From contig QXJR01000020.1 of NCBI GenBank assembly GCA_020975725.1, positions 334,845-398,844 on the forward strand: a DNA stretch of 64,000 nucleotides, given 5' to 3'. Each line of letters begins with the position of its first letter. Position 1 is the stretch's first letter. The notes beneath the pieces are model-generated. The model was not told the origin of the DNA. It saw only the letters and a program-made list of their open reading frames with translations, and ran no database searches. Positions 21,205 through 30,417 of the stretch are shown here, piece by piece. The translations under genes were made by a program, and so were the position numbers. Source of the DNA: Picocystis sp. L7. Lineage: Eukaryota; Chlorophyta; Picocystophyceae; Picocystales; Picocystaceae.

Positions 21205-21924
21205 TCAGAGGAGTCTTGCCATTCCCCCAAGGAGTATGACAGCAAACGCCCACGACAAGGAAAAAGAATTCCAAAGCATCGAGGCACCGTTTGGAGAAAC
21301 ACCCAGTAATGTTCCATTCAGCACGTTTGTGAATGTAAACCCAGCTTCGACAAACTGCAGATAGACTTGACTCCCCGCTCCTACCACACGAATTGGTAAC
21401 CCCTCTTCCGCAGCGAGGATCAAATTTCTCTCCACTTGCTCCCCGCGGAAGGTGACGCAAGCACAATCCTCCCAGGCGTTGCCCAACGGTGTAAAGAAGA
21501 GCACCTCGTTGGTTTGGGTCACGTTGTATCCTAGTCTCGAGCACTTGACCACGCAGTAGGGCCTCTTGCTCCTTCCTCCGCTTGCGAATGCAAGTGTGGC
21601 CACGAAGGAGGGCTTCGGTTCAGGCTTTTCCCCTTGTTCATCCAAGTGTCTCCTCTTTAGCCCGTGTCCGTTCCGCGTGGTTTGTTCCGGTTGGCACCAT
21701 CTCGCACATCGGGTTTCCCATTCCGTGCAGGTGTAGGTGCAGTTGGACGTCGACGTATGGACTTGCGTCACACAGGTTCCCATCGAACAGCACGTGGATC
21801 TTGCATCTTCCCAGCGGATCGCACAGGTCGTGTTTTCGTCCCACGTGTGGGTCCACGGGATCCATCCCAGCCACAGGATCCACGTCCACCCCGATCCTCG
21901 CCCCGATCGTGTGCCACGTGTCAT
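21205..21924 (-). CDS. Predicted secreted/type I membrane protein, Cys-rich, unknown function
   Basis: A 239-codon frame from ATG 21924. A basic start (MTRGTRSGRG) is followed by a Trp-rich hydrophobic core (WTWILWLGWIPW, about 13-24) resembling a signal peptide. Next comes a Cys-rich stretch (ten Cys between about residues 34 and 77) with N-glycosylation sequons (NTT, NCT, later NVT and NGT). The second half contains a cohesive-looking domain (YCVVKCSRLGYNVTQ through GFTFTNVLNGTLL), then a C-terminal hydrophobic helix (about 220-239). The topology suggests a lumenal or extracellular domain anchored at the C terminus. No family was recognised. The open frame continues upstream of this Met but becomes low-complexity, so a 5' exon cannot be excluded. 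Divergent from the seven-span membrane protein gene. Confidence 0.55.
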   Translation of the reverse strand: MTRGTRSGRGSGWTWILWLGWIPWTHTWDENTTCAIRWEDARSTCCSMGTCVTQVHTSTSNCTYTCTEWETRCARWCQPEQTTRNGHGLKRRHLDEQGEKPEPKPSFVATLAFASGGRSKRPYCVVKCSRLGYNVTQTNEVLFFTPLGNAWEDCACVTFRGEQVERNLILAAEEGLPIRVVGAGSQVYLQFVEAGFTFTNVLNGTLLGVSPNGASMLWNSFSLSWAFAVILLGGMARLL

Positions 21925-22594
21925 GGTACGGATGCCAGCACACCGGTGGTGGTGTGGGGGGAGATGGTGGTGGAGGGGACGGGTTGTGGGGCGATCCTTA
22001 CAACGGATGGGAAGATATGGAACCCATCCATACAACGACGTGGTAGGAGGGGTCGAACACACCACCGTTGGGCAAGCAAGGACGTCAAGGAAGGAAGGAA
22101 GGAAGGAAGGAAGGAACGCGTCGCGTGATTCCAACCTGCTGATCGGGGAGGTGTTCGTGGAAGCATGGCCGAGACCCACAGGGAAGGAGACGTTCGATGC
22201 CATCTGGGAAGGATCCATCCCTTTCCGTGGGATTCGCCCTTGGGCAGCCTACCCCAAGTGCATGCGGGCCATCGATCGTCCACCACGTGAGAAAGACACC
22301 TCTTGTTCCACCATCCTTCTCATCCACGTCGTGTCCAACCCCGTTCCACCCACGAAACGCAGTAGAGATGGACACACCCTCCCTGTCCCATCGCCACCAA
22401 CCCACGTCCATCCACGAGGACAGAAAGGGGATCGGGTCCGTTCCCAATGGGAACCCTCCCTTTCAACCCACCCTTGCTCCCGGTTCGGAGTGGGAACGAA
22501 ACCGAAGACGGGAAGGGGAGGGGATGGATCGACCCGATTCCTCGACGGCACATGCGCCCGAAACGACGGACGTGCGGGTGCGTCGCGGCTCGCC
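21925..22594. promoter_or_regulatory. divergent intergenic region
   Basis: About 0.67 kb between two divergent membrane-protein genes. It contains a short GGAA tandem run (about 22091-22115). No conserved coding signal was seen. Confidence 0.35.
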
Positions 22595-23440
22595 ATGACC
22601 AGACAGGCGCGCGTGCAGCGGAGGAAAGAGGGCGTGCGATCTACGTTCGGTGTGTTGGAGACCTTCCATTTCGCACAAGGTGTGGTGTACACCACATGTG
22701 CACTGCTCCTGGCCTACGTGGTGGGCAGGGACGATGAACCACACCACCTGTATGGATGGATCTTTCCAACCCTGGATCCAGTGGAAAAACACCTCATGAC
22801 GGTCACTTGGATGTCGGTCGCCACCATTGGACTGGCCTATCTGCTCACCGCGGGACACAAGGAGACCATGTACAGCGCCACGGTGCAACTGGGCATCGTC
22901 ACTGGATTCGCCATCTACCTCCTCCTGGCCACCCCGTGCACCTTTCTGGGAATCCTCATGATGGCCTCGGACACCTCCTCCTTCTTCTTCAAAGCGTGGC
23001 TGATCAAGAAATATCCGCAGGCCGTGCCAACCAAGCATCGCAAGCTCCTACTCGCCATACCTCGGAGCAGGGCCCATGCGCTCCATCGCCGAAAAGAAAC
23101 CTTGGTTCTGCTCAAGGGGATGTACTACTTTGCAATGGCTGTGCTTGCAGCCTCGTACTTCGCACCGCTCTCGGGGAACTATTCCAGGGGTCTTGCCTCC
23201 GCGTTTTTCTTTTCCCAGTTCATCCTGGCGTTCCATTGCTTTCCTTCCATCCGAACGGGCAAGGTGCTCACCTGGCAGCTGTTTGTCTTCCAAGAAGCCT
23301 TTGTAGCCTTGTTCCTGGCCAGAAACGCGATGATCACTTCCACGTTCCCCGACTTTCTGGTCGTTTACTACGGGGTTCCGGCCGCGTTGTACCCTGTGAT
23401 CGAAGCCGTCGCCAAGTTGAGGGATAGCTTCAACGGGTAG
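22595..23440 (+). CDS. Predicted seven-span integral membrane protein, unknown function
   Basis: 281 aa from ATG 22595; the open frame extends upstream but only the part after this Met has membrane-protein character. Hydrophobic segments lie at about 27-43, 66-84, 96-123, 172-190, 200-216, 224-242 and 253-272. A basic loop (about 137-168, rich in Lys and Arg) sits between the third and fourth, probably on the cytosolic side. The short N-terminal tail is also basic. I do not recognise the family: no TLC, rhodopsin, MAPEG or transporter signature was seen. Confidence that it is a real gene is good because of sustained hydrophobic periodicity and clear codon structure; the function is unknown. 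Confidence 0.65.
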   Translation: MTRQARVQRRKEGVRSTFGVLETFHFAQGVVYTTCALLLAYVVGRDDEPHHLYGWIFPTLDPVEKHLMTVTWMSVATIGLAYLLTAGHKETMYSATVQLGIVTGFAIYLLLATPCTFLGILMMASDTSSFFFKAWLIKKYPQAVPTKHRKLLLAIPRSRAHALHRRKETLVLLKGMYYFAMAVLAASYFAPLSGNYSRGLASAFFFSQFILAFHCFPSIRTGKVLTWQLFVFQEAFVALFLARNAMITSTFPDFLVVYYGVPAALYPVIEAVAKLRDSFNG

Positions 23441-24139
23441 TGGTGGGGATTGGGCGCCCTGCGAGGAACTTCAACCGGCTTACATGGCTCGGCTTTTCTG
23501 AAATATTTGTGTTTGAACGGGTCCATCGACTCGAAAGTCAGGTTTGGCAGGTCTGACTGGAGCCTCCATCCGAGGCTCTACCTAAAGCTTGCTTGCTGCG
23601 CTCCCGGACTTCGGTGGTGCACGTGACTACCACAAAGACACCAGCAGTCCCCAGCCCAACCGCCTGGTCAAGGGGAAGAAAGAGCATTCAACAACGCCCC
23701 TGTTCCTGGTCGGAGGGCTGCTGCTGGGGAGTTCCTGGTGTAAAATACCTGTCCACAGTGAGACATGCACCATGTATACACGGATCCGAATTTGAGGGTG
23801 ACAGATCATGAGAGTGGATTGCTAGAAATGCCTCGATCCTACGTGTTCTCTGTTACACCCTCTTTGAAACCATTCGCCATCGTGAAGAATCCATGCAACG
23901 TGTCGGGTTCACACACTTTGATTGCTACCTTCATAGCCACTGGAACTGGCAGGGACTGTGGATAGATTTGCAAAGGGCATGTGTTGGTCCTGGTACCCTG
24001 TACTCACAGCAGTCATCCGGAGCCCTGAGGTCAAAGCAATCATGATTTCGTGTGGCATCAGCTCTGAAGAGGTCCAAGGGGTTTGCTAGACCTCCTGTCT
24101 GGGGAGCAGCTTTGTATAGTTCCGAACGCAGGTTGTCGC
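23441..24139. other. intergenic region between convergent genes
   Basis: About 0.7 kb of probable 3' untranslated sequence. Short open frames only; nothing recognised. Confidence 0.3.
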
Positions 24140-24847
24140 TCACGACAACCCTGTTGCTGTCAACACGGCAACATGCATGTAAAAAGCGGTACCCAGAAGC
24201 GTGGTCCTCCACATGGGGGCCAGCCTTGTCGCAATCCCGGAAGCATGAAAGGGAGTTCCTCGTGTAGCCACCATCACCAACATCGAACCCTTAAACCAGT
24301 ACAATTCCTTTTGGGAGCAGGATGCACGACAGCCTTGTTGCTTCCGTACCAGCATGTGGCAGCCGTTGCACTTGATGAAAGTCGCACACGGGACCAAAAG
24401 TATGGTCTCGTCATGGCTTGTGGCATGCGAAATATTGCTCCCTCGGATGAATGGATATTGCATTGCTAAATCTCCATTCCATGCATAGTTGCAGAGAATT
24501 ACTCCACTTGCTAACGTGGTCAAGAAACCAGACAAGACCTTGATTAAGCCTGCCCGCCAATGCATTGTTTGCGACCATGGCTGAGCGCTGTGGATCTGCC
24601 CTTCCTGCAACCCTGGGTTCGGGGCCATGGTCGGAATCGAAATGGTCAACGCAGATCCTACCGTTTGGGGCGTATTTTTGAGCTGAGCGTTGTGTTTCCT
24701 GTCGGTTTCGTGTGCATGGGCTGGCTTGGCTTCAGTCCTCGGCTCTAGCCTGTCCTTCTGCCACTGGATCCTGATCCGATCGGTCGCTGGACTCGAGGTC
24801 AGATTTTTCCCAAACCACCCGTTGGACGTGCTTTCAACGATATTCAT
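24140..24847 (-). CDS. Hypothetical small protein with two hydrophobic segments
   Basis: A 235-codon frame from ATG 24847. The first 95 residues are polar, with basic and Pro-rich stretches. A hydrophobic segment follows (LIKVLSGFLTTLASGVILC, about 102-120), then a middle part with several Cys (KCNGCHMLV..GCRASC), and a second hydrophobic segment at the C terminus. No family was recognised. Support is limited to frame length, hydrophobic segments and the fact that it fits the alternating convergent/divergent layout with its neighbours. It could equally be a chance frame or one exon of a longer gene. Confidence 0.35.
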   Translation of the reverse strand: MNIVESTSNGWFGKNLTSSPATDRIRIQWQKDRLEPRTEAKPAHAHETDRKHNAQLKNTPQTVGSALTISIPTMAPNPGLQEGQIHSAQPWSQTMHWRAGLIKVLSGFLTTLASGVILCNYAWNGDLAMQYPFIRGSNISHATSHDETILLVPCATFIKCNGCHMLVRKQQGCRASCSQKELYWFKGSMLVMVATRGTPFHASGIATRLAPMWRTTLLGTAFYMHVAVLTATGLS

Positions 24848-25406
24848 CGGTCATGGTCCTGTTTCTCTCTGGCTCTGTTCCTCCACTATGGTTTCGATTC
24901 CGGCGTCCATGCGTGTTCCCTCCACCATCCCCTTTGAAGGATGTGGATGAACGGCATGGATTGTGTCTGGGAGAATTCAAAGGGGAAATCCAAGGAAGGG
25001 AATCCTTCCCGTGTGTTCCATTCCGGTAGAGTTGATTATGATTCTGAATGTCCGTCGTGGATGGATCCATGAGACCTGCAACACCAGTGGTTCCACATTG
25101 GACATGGAAGACCCCAAGGACTCCATTCCCAGCCACATGGGATCGAGACACCCCTCCTCTGTCCTCGTCCATACGAGGGGTGTCTCGATCCCTGTCCAAT
25201 TGGCATCGGGACCCCCCAGTCGAACCCTTCTCTGACGAGGGGTATCTCGATCCCTTGGATCTGTTGGGAGGTGGGGGCAGGATCTCCTCCCTTTCGGTTG
25301 GATCCGATGGGACGGGACAGGGATCCGGTTCGAAGGTGGGCTTGAAAGGGGTTCGACCTCGGCTTCAACCGGAATCGATTGGGGAAAGGATCCAGGAGGA
25401 AGGGGA
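24848..25406. promoter_or_regulatory. intergenic region upstream of VWA gene
   Basis: About 0.56 kb containing short direct and inverted repetitions of GAGGGGTGTCTCGATCC-like words (about 25140-25255). It probably holds the VWA gene promoter. Confidence 0.3.
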
Positions 25407-27410
25407 ATGGATCGATCTTATCTCGCAGCCACCATCGCTGCACCATTCGCCACGAACAATCCGAACTGGTGGATACGAAACATGCAGATTTGTCATGGAA
25501 GTAGGATCCACGTGCATGGAAGAGGACGTGCACGACACCTGGAGTGGTGCACGAGGGAAGGAGGGATCGCCAGAGCCACCCTCGATCGTTCGAACACGAC
25601 GTCACGTAACCATCGACAGAACCAAAACAAAGGACTCAAACGGGTGCCTGTGCCGCTCGTGCCCATCCTGCTGAGGTTGGAAGACGTCAAAGGACAAGTC
25701 AAAGACGTCCACATGGCTACGCTCGAACAAAACGCACAAGGAGTCGTGCGCATGGAAGAACTGCTCCTGGAAGGACTGCTTCCAGGAGAAGATCTCCAAT
25801 GGCCCGTGGAACCACTCAAATCCAGGATCATGAGAAACATGGCCAGGATGAAGCTGCAGACCTTCGCCAAACAATACAAACCCGTGAGAGAAACGCTGCT
25901 CAAAGACCTGCTGGAAACACTGCTTGCCTTCGAGCTACACAGGAGAGGACTGCATCAAGAGGAAGAAGACAACGAACAAGACGGCGATACCTCCATGTTC
26001 TCCTCCAGCGGGGTCAAGGAAGAAGCAGTGGACTTCACGCAGACTGAACAGTACAAGAAATGGTTGGAAAAAAGACAAAAGAGCGAAGAAGAAGCGGCTG
26101 CCAGGGCAGCGAAGCAGGCCCAAGCAGATGCAGAACTCGCCTTCACCAGCGAACAGGTGCTGGGTTGGTGGGACAACCTCCAATATGATGGGCCGGAAGA
26201 AGAGGTGGTGCTGGCCAACGCCATGGCAGACAAGTTCTACGAGAGGTGGAGCCCGGCCATGGAGGCATTGGAAAAAGCAAGCCGGGCGTTCGACTTCATG
26301 GAAGAACTCCTGGGAGGAGCAGACGGCAGCTTCGAGTTGCAGAGCAACATGTGGAGACGCAACGCATGGAAAGAGATGGACAAGCTCAGACGTACCTTGG
26401 AAAACTGCAGGCAGCTTCGAGATCTCGTGCGTTCCCTGGGCAGGAGCGCAGGCTGGGGACCACTGCGTCGATCTCCCACCCAGGTGCCAAAGGACAATGC
26501 CAAGGACGGCCTGCTGCGCACGGTTTTGGAGGCTCAGGAGACGAGGGGGCTCACTCGCAGTGATAACATCTCCAGCATGTTGCCCATGGAAGCGACGTTG
26601 CTGGCCAAAGGGCAGAAGATGAGGCAAGCAAAGCTCCTCTTTTTCCAACGCGTGGTGGAGCGGATGCTGCTCAGTTACGAGAGAGATGGCTGGGCGGAAA
26701 TTCCCGCCATTGCCCCGGATCTCAACATCAGGGAGATCCGTCCCACTGCAGAGAGGGGTCCCATCCTGCTGTGCCTGGACACCTCAGGCTCGATGCGAGG
26801 AAAGAGGGAAACTGTGTCCAAAGCCATCGCTTTGGAATGCATGAGGGCAGCAAAGGTTCAAGAGAGGGGTTGTCACGTGTTCTGTTTCAGCGGGCCGAAG
26901 GTATGGGAACTCGAGCTGGGCACAGACCGGGAATCGCTGGTCAACCTGCTGGATTTCCTGGAGCGCATCTTTAACGGGGGGACCGAATTTTCAGAAACGC
27001 TCAAGCGATGCCTGAGCCGCTTGGAGACCGCAGAGTGGGCCAATTCGGACATTCTCCTCGTGACAGACGGGGAACTCCGTCAGCCCGAGCCGGGCCTCAT
27101 GCGAAAGTTGACCGGGGCAAAGGAGGCGATGGGGCTTCGTGTCCACGGTTTGATCATAGGCTCGCCAGAAACCCCCAAGGATCCGTTGGTGATGAAAAGC
27201 CTATGCACGAACTACACGAGGGGGGCGAAAGACGAGCTATTGTTGCACACCTTCGATAACTGGGGACTGCTGCCCGACGACTTTGACTTTGACGATAAGG
27301 TCGCGACAGCGCTGAGGGTAGAGCGGTCCAAACGCCTGGAGAAGGCAAGGAAGGAGGAGGAAAAGCGCAGGCGCCTCGATGCTAAGGCTGCTGCAAAGAA
27401 GAAAGGGTAG
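25407..27410 (+). CDS. ViaA/CoxE-like von Willebrand factor A domain protein
   Basis: 667 aa. The C-terminal VWA domain (about 450-630) has a complete MIDAS metal site: LDTSGSM (DxSxS), the Thr-containing loop NGGTEFSETL, and LLVTDGE. The preceding 300 residues are helical and charged (LLEGLLPGEDL, then long Glu/Arg/Gln stretches with coiled-coil character). This matches bacterial ViaA, which works with the MoxR-family AAA+ ATPase RavA, and the wider CoxE/VWA group. The C terminus is a basic Lys/Arg/Ala tail. The first 75 residues are Arg/Asn-rich and could be an organelle-targeting extension or mis-assigned start. No MoxR partner is encoded nearby. The substrate in this organism is unknown. 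Confidence 0.8.
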   Translation: MDRSYLAATIAAPFATNNPNWWIRNMQICHGSRIHVHGRGRARHLEWCTREGGIARATLDRSNTTSRNHRQNQNKGLKRVPVPLVPILLRLEDVKGQVKDVHMATLEQNAQGVVRMEELLLEGLLPGEDLQWPVEPLKSRIMRNMARMKLQTFAKQYKPVRETLLKDLLETLLAFELHRRGLHQEEEDNEQDGDTSMFSSSGVKEEAVDFTQTEQYKKWLEKRQKSEEEAAARAAKQAQADAELAFTSEQVLGWWDNLQYDGPEEEVVLANAMADKFYERWSPAMEALEKASRAFDFMEELLGGADGSFELQSNMWRRNAWKEMDKLRRTLENCRQLRDLVRSLGRSAGWGPLRRSPTQVPKDNAKDGLLRTVLEAQETRGLTRSDNISSMLPMEATLLAKGQKMRQAKLLFFQRVVERMLLSYERDGWAEIPAIAPDLNIREIRPTAERGPILLCLDTSGSMRGKRETVSKAIALECMRAAKVQERGCHVFCFSGPKVWELELGTDRESLVNLLDFLERIFNGGTEFSETLKRCLSRLETAEWANSDILLVTDGELRQPEPGLMRKLTGAKEAMGLRVHGLIIGSPETPKDPLVMKSLCTNYTRGAKDELLLHTFDNWGLLPDDFDFDDKVATALRVERSKRLEKARKEEEKRRRLDAKAAAKKKG

Positions 27411-28171
27411 ATCGATGCGCAGGTAATTTCTGTCCATTCTCGTTCTGTTCCCGCACCGACAAGTGCAGCAAAGCTTGCTCGATTGTTTCGAGCCATTCCT
27501 AGCAACTGCCTCCGGATTTGAGCGATGGCGGTGGACCTGGCATCTGGCACCCATTTCGGGGATTGAGGGCAGAGGATCCTTTCGAGTTTCCATTCGTGGC
27601 GTGCCCGGGGCCGACTTCGGTTGGGTCGCCATGCTGGATGCGTCACTTAAGCATGCAGATAGCATGTCTCGGATATGCGCGTTGATGTACTCCCATCTTT
27701 GGCTCTCAAGGCAAGTATGTTCCTTGTTTGCTAAGGTGTCGAAAGGATCGCGTTGTCACTGCCTTGCGATTGTGTCGGGGATGTTGGCAGGTGGGCTTCT
27801 CTCGTTTCGGACGCGTGATTTTTCTGCTGTCCCCTCCTGCCGTGCCTGGCCGTCTTCCTTTGCTTTTTTCGCTCCCAAATCAAACACACCTATTCGTTTC
27901 ATCTTCCTTTCCGACCCTCCTTGTGTGTCCCATGGGGTTGTTTTCCCCTCTCACCATCCTTGGACGTGGACCTGGAGGCGGGGCTGGGCCCCCTCCACCC
28001 CCCCCCACATCCGTATCCGATTCCACCCTTTCCCTCCCGTTATCGCTCGTATCCGTTCCATGGGGGCTGCTCCCAAGGTCTCCCTCTGTTCCTGTCGTTT
28101 TCTTCCTCCATTCGTCGTTCCAGGTCGAGATCGCACCGCTTCGTGCTTCGGACCGTCGATCGCTTCCTGCC
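27411..28171. other. intergenic spacer upstream of p24 gene
   Basis: About 0.76 kb, pyrimidine-rich toward the p24 start (TTCCT/CCCTCC words, 27860-28130). No gene was recognised. Confidence 0.35.
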
Positions 28172-28876
28172 ATGGCCAAAACACAAGCGAGGATGGGATG
28201 GATGGTCCTGCTCTTGTGCATGGCGAGGGGCATACACGCCTTGGAGTTCGACATGCTGTATCAGAGCAAGTGCTTGACCGACGAGATCGAGAAAGGCGTC
28301 CTGGTGGTGGGAGAATACGACGCACACGACAAAAACGATCACACCAAAGCCATGTCCATCAACGTCAAGGTGGGTGCCGAAACGTGAAGGAGAGGACGAG
28401 CAGATCAAAGAGGAATGAAGCTGACCGAACGCACCGACGCGCAGGTGGAAGATCCGTCGGGACAAGTCATCTACGATCAGAAAAACAAGGCAGATGGAAG
28501 GTTCAGCTTCAACACCAAAGTGGGAGGTGAATACAAGACCTGCTTCATGGCACCCGACATCTCCACCTCCAGGAAAACCAAGATCTCCTTGGACTGGAAA
28601 ACCGGCGTCGCCGCCACGGATTGGGACGCCATCGCGAAGAAAGAGAACCTGGATGCCATGGCGTTGGAACTGATGAGATTAGAAGAAACCATCAAAGAAG
28701 TCTACGACCAAATGCTGCTCATGAAGAAGCGAGAAGCTGAAATGAGAGATCTCAACGAGGCGACAAACTCAAGGGTAGCGTGGTTCAGCGTTTTCTCTTT
28801 GCTGGTGTGCATCACGGTTGCCGGATGGCAACTGTGGTACCTCAAAAGATTCTTCGAAAGGAAAAAAGTCTTGTAA
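28172..28876 (+). CDS. p24 family cargo receptor (TMED, GOLD domain), two exons
   Basis: p24 proteins cycle between ER and Golgi in COPI/COPII vesicles and sort cargo such as GPI-anchored proteins. The coding sequence is join(28172..28369, 28445..28876), 209 aa. Exon 1 supplies a signal peptide (about 1-24) and the first GOLD-domain strands, up to SINVK. Exon 2 continues VEDPSGQVIYDQ and GEYKTCF, exactly where p24 proteins continue. Then come a coiled-coil region (about 135-180), one transmembrane helix (about 182-200) and the cytosolic tail YLKRFFERKKVL. This tail has the FF motif for COPII/COPI binding and a C-terminal KKxx retrieval signal. Without splicing, each half stops. The AATAAA hexamer overlaps the stop codon. 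Confidence 0.93.
28370..28444 (+). other. spliceosomal intron in p24 gene
   Basis: 75 bp, donor AAG|GTGGGT, acceptor GCGCAG|GTG, phase 0. Unspliced, it introduces a TGA (28385-28387) in the GOLD domain. Splicing restores a continuous p24 protein. Confidence 0.9.
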
Positions 28877-28880
28877 TAAA
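28875..28880 (+). terminator. polyadenylation signal overlapping p24 stop
   Basis: AATAAA shares its first two bases with the TAA stop (28874-28876) of the p24 gene. Confidence 0.5.
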
Positions 28881-30417
28881 GCAATGCACGAGTTATTGGG
28901 AGGAACTTCTCACTGCTGGAGCCTGCGCGGGACGTCCTCAAGGCCCTGGAAGCTCCATCCTAATCCACGCCCCACTGTCGGCTGCTAAATACACATAGAC
29001 CAAATGCCCAATCCAAGGACCCTGGACCCACGCATGCTACGAGCCCATCAGGGTACCGGCTGGAATGGAGTAAATGGGATGGACATGGTCGGTACAAAAA
29101 GCCCCAGATCGGATGCCAATTTGCACGACTTGCCATTACGGCAGGTGCAAATGTGGGATCCCGCACGCTCCTTCGAAACTGATGCAACAGATGGCAAACG
29201 ATGCCGTGCGAGATATAGTAAATGGACCCCAAGGAATGTAGGGATTGGTTGAGGTGCTTCCGCTACTACATTACTTGCACAGCTTCATAGACCGGAGAAG
29301 GAGAACTCCAAAAGAGTTCCCCAGGTAGCTTTGTTTTGCTCCATCCGCTACGTTCGTGCTGATGCAGGGCCCCAGGCTGTCACTTGGACGACCACCCTGC
29401 CGTGCGTTCCACGAGCGCACACCATCTTGGACCGCCGCTGCATCGTCGCATGCTTCCGGCCGCCCTGGCATGCCGTCCGTAGGAGTGTTTCCGTTCGAGT
29501 GGCAGGTGTGTAAACATCGAATGCTTGAAGGATGGACGTATCGTACTGCTACCCCGTGGGGTTTGGCTACCTAGGACTTGGCGCATGCGAGAGGCGAGGT
29601 GGAATGGTTCGACGATCGGTTGGTTCCTTACTTGCGTTGTCTTTCGTACGTCAGGGACTGTACGTGCGAGGACGGCGTGCCTTTCGAAGCCTGGGCGCAC
29701 CAAGGTTCTTCCAGGTGGTCTCTTGTGCTCTCTCTTCGGTTGTTCCTTTCCGTCTTCCCACGCTGTGTATCAGGACGTGCCTGTTTCAGGGTTCCTTGGT
29801 TGGCGTGGGTCCGTGCTCGGGGTTGCGTCTTCGTGGGTGGCCGCGTTTCAGTTGTGTCCTTCCTTTGCACCTGTTCCCGTGCATCCGCTATGTTCCTTCC
29901 ATTCGTGCTCGTTCGCGTCTGCTTCGTGGTCTTGACTGGTCTTCTTTCCTTCCCATCCACCCTTGGATCCACCTGCACGTGGCGAGTGGGCGATGCAGGA
30001 CGCTTTCTTCCTGGCCAGGAGGTGTGGGAACGCCGGCATGTCCACCACTCCACCGATGACGAGAGGCGCGATCCGCTCTGCTCTCGTGGACGTGGCTCTG
30101 GTGCTGTGTCGTGGAACGACGTTTCGAAGACAGATTCGCATCGGTGGGTACCTTCCGACACGTGAAGCTTGGAATCGGGGCGAAAGGATCCCCGGGGCGG
30201 ATATTCCATACTGGGGATCCCCCCCCCTTCCCCCCCGGGGTCGATAGCCCCCAGATGCCTTTTGGGGCGATGGAATCCGACCGACATCGATCCATGGTGG
30301 ACGTGAGGACACACCCATGGCGCCAAACCCCATCCGAAATTGCGCACACTTGCATCCACGAGGTGCGCCTGGAGGAGCTCGCCGCTGAACCAGAGACGGA
30401 AGAGAACCGAACGAAAC
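28881..30417. other. 1.5-kb spacer upstream of BTA1
   Basis: Open frames on both strands are composition-driven (Ser/Arg/Cys) and overlap each other; no domain is seen. Short C- and G-runs occur near 30225-30240. Confidence 0.35.
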
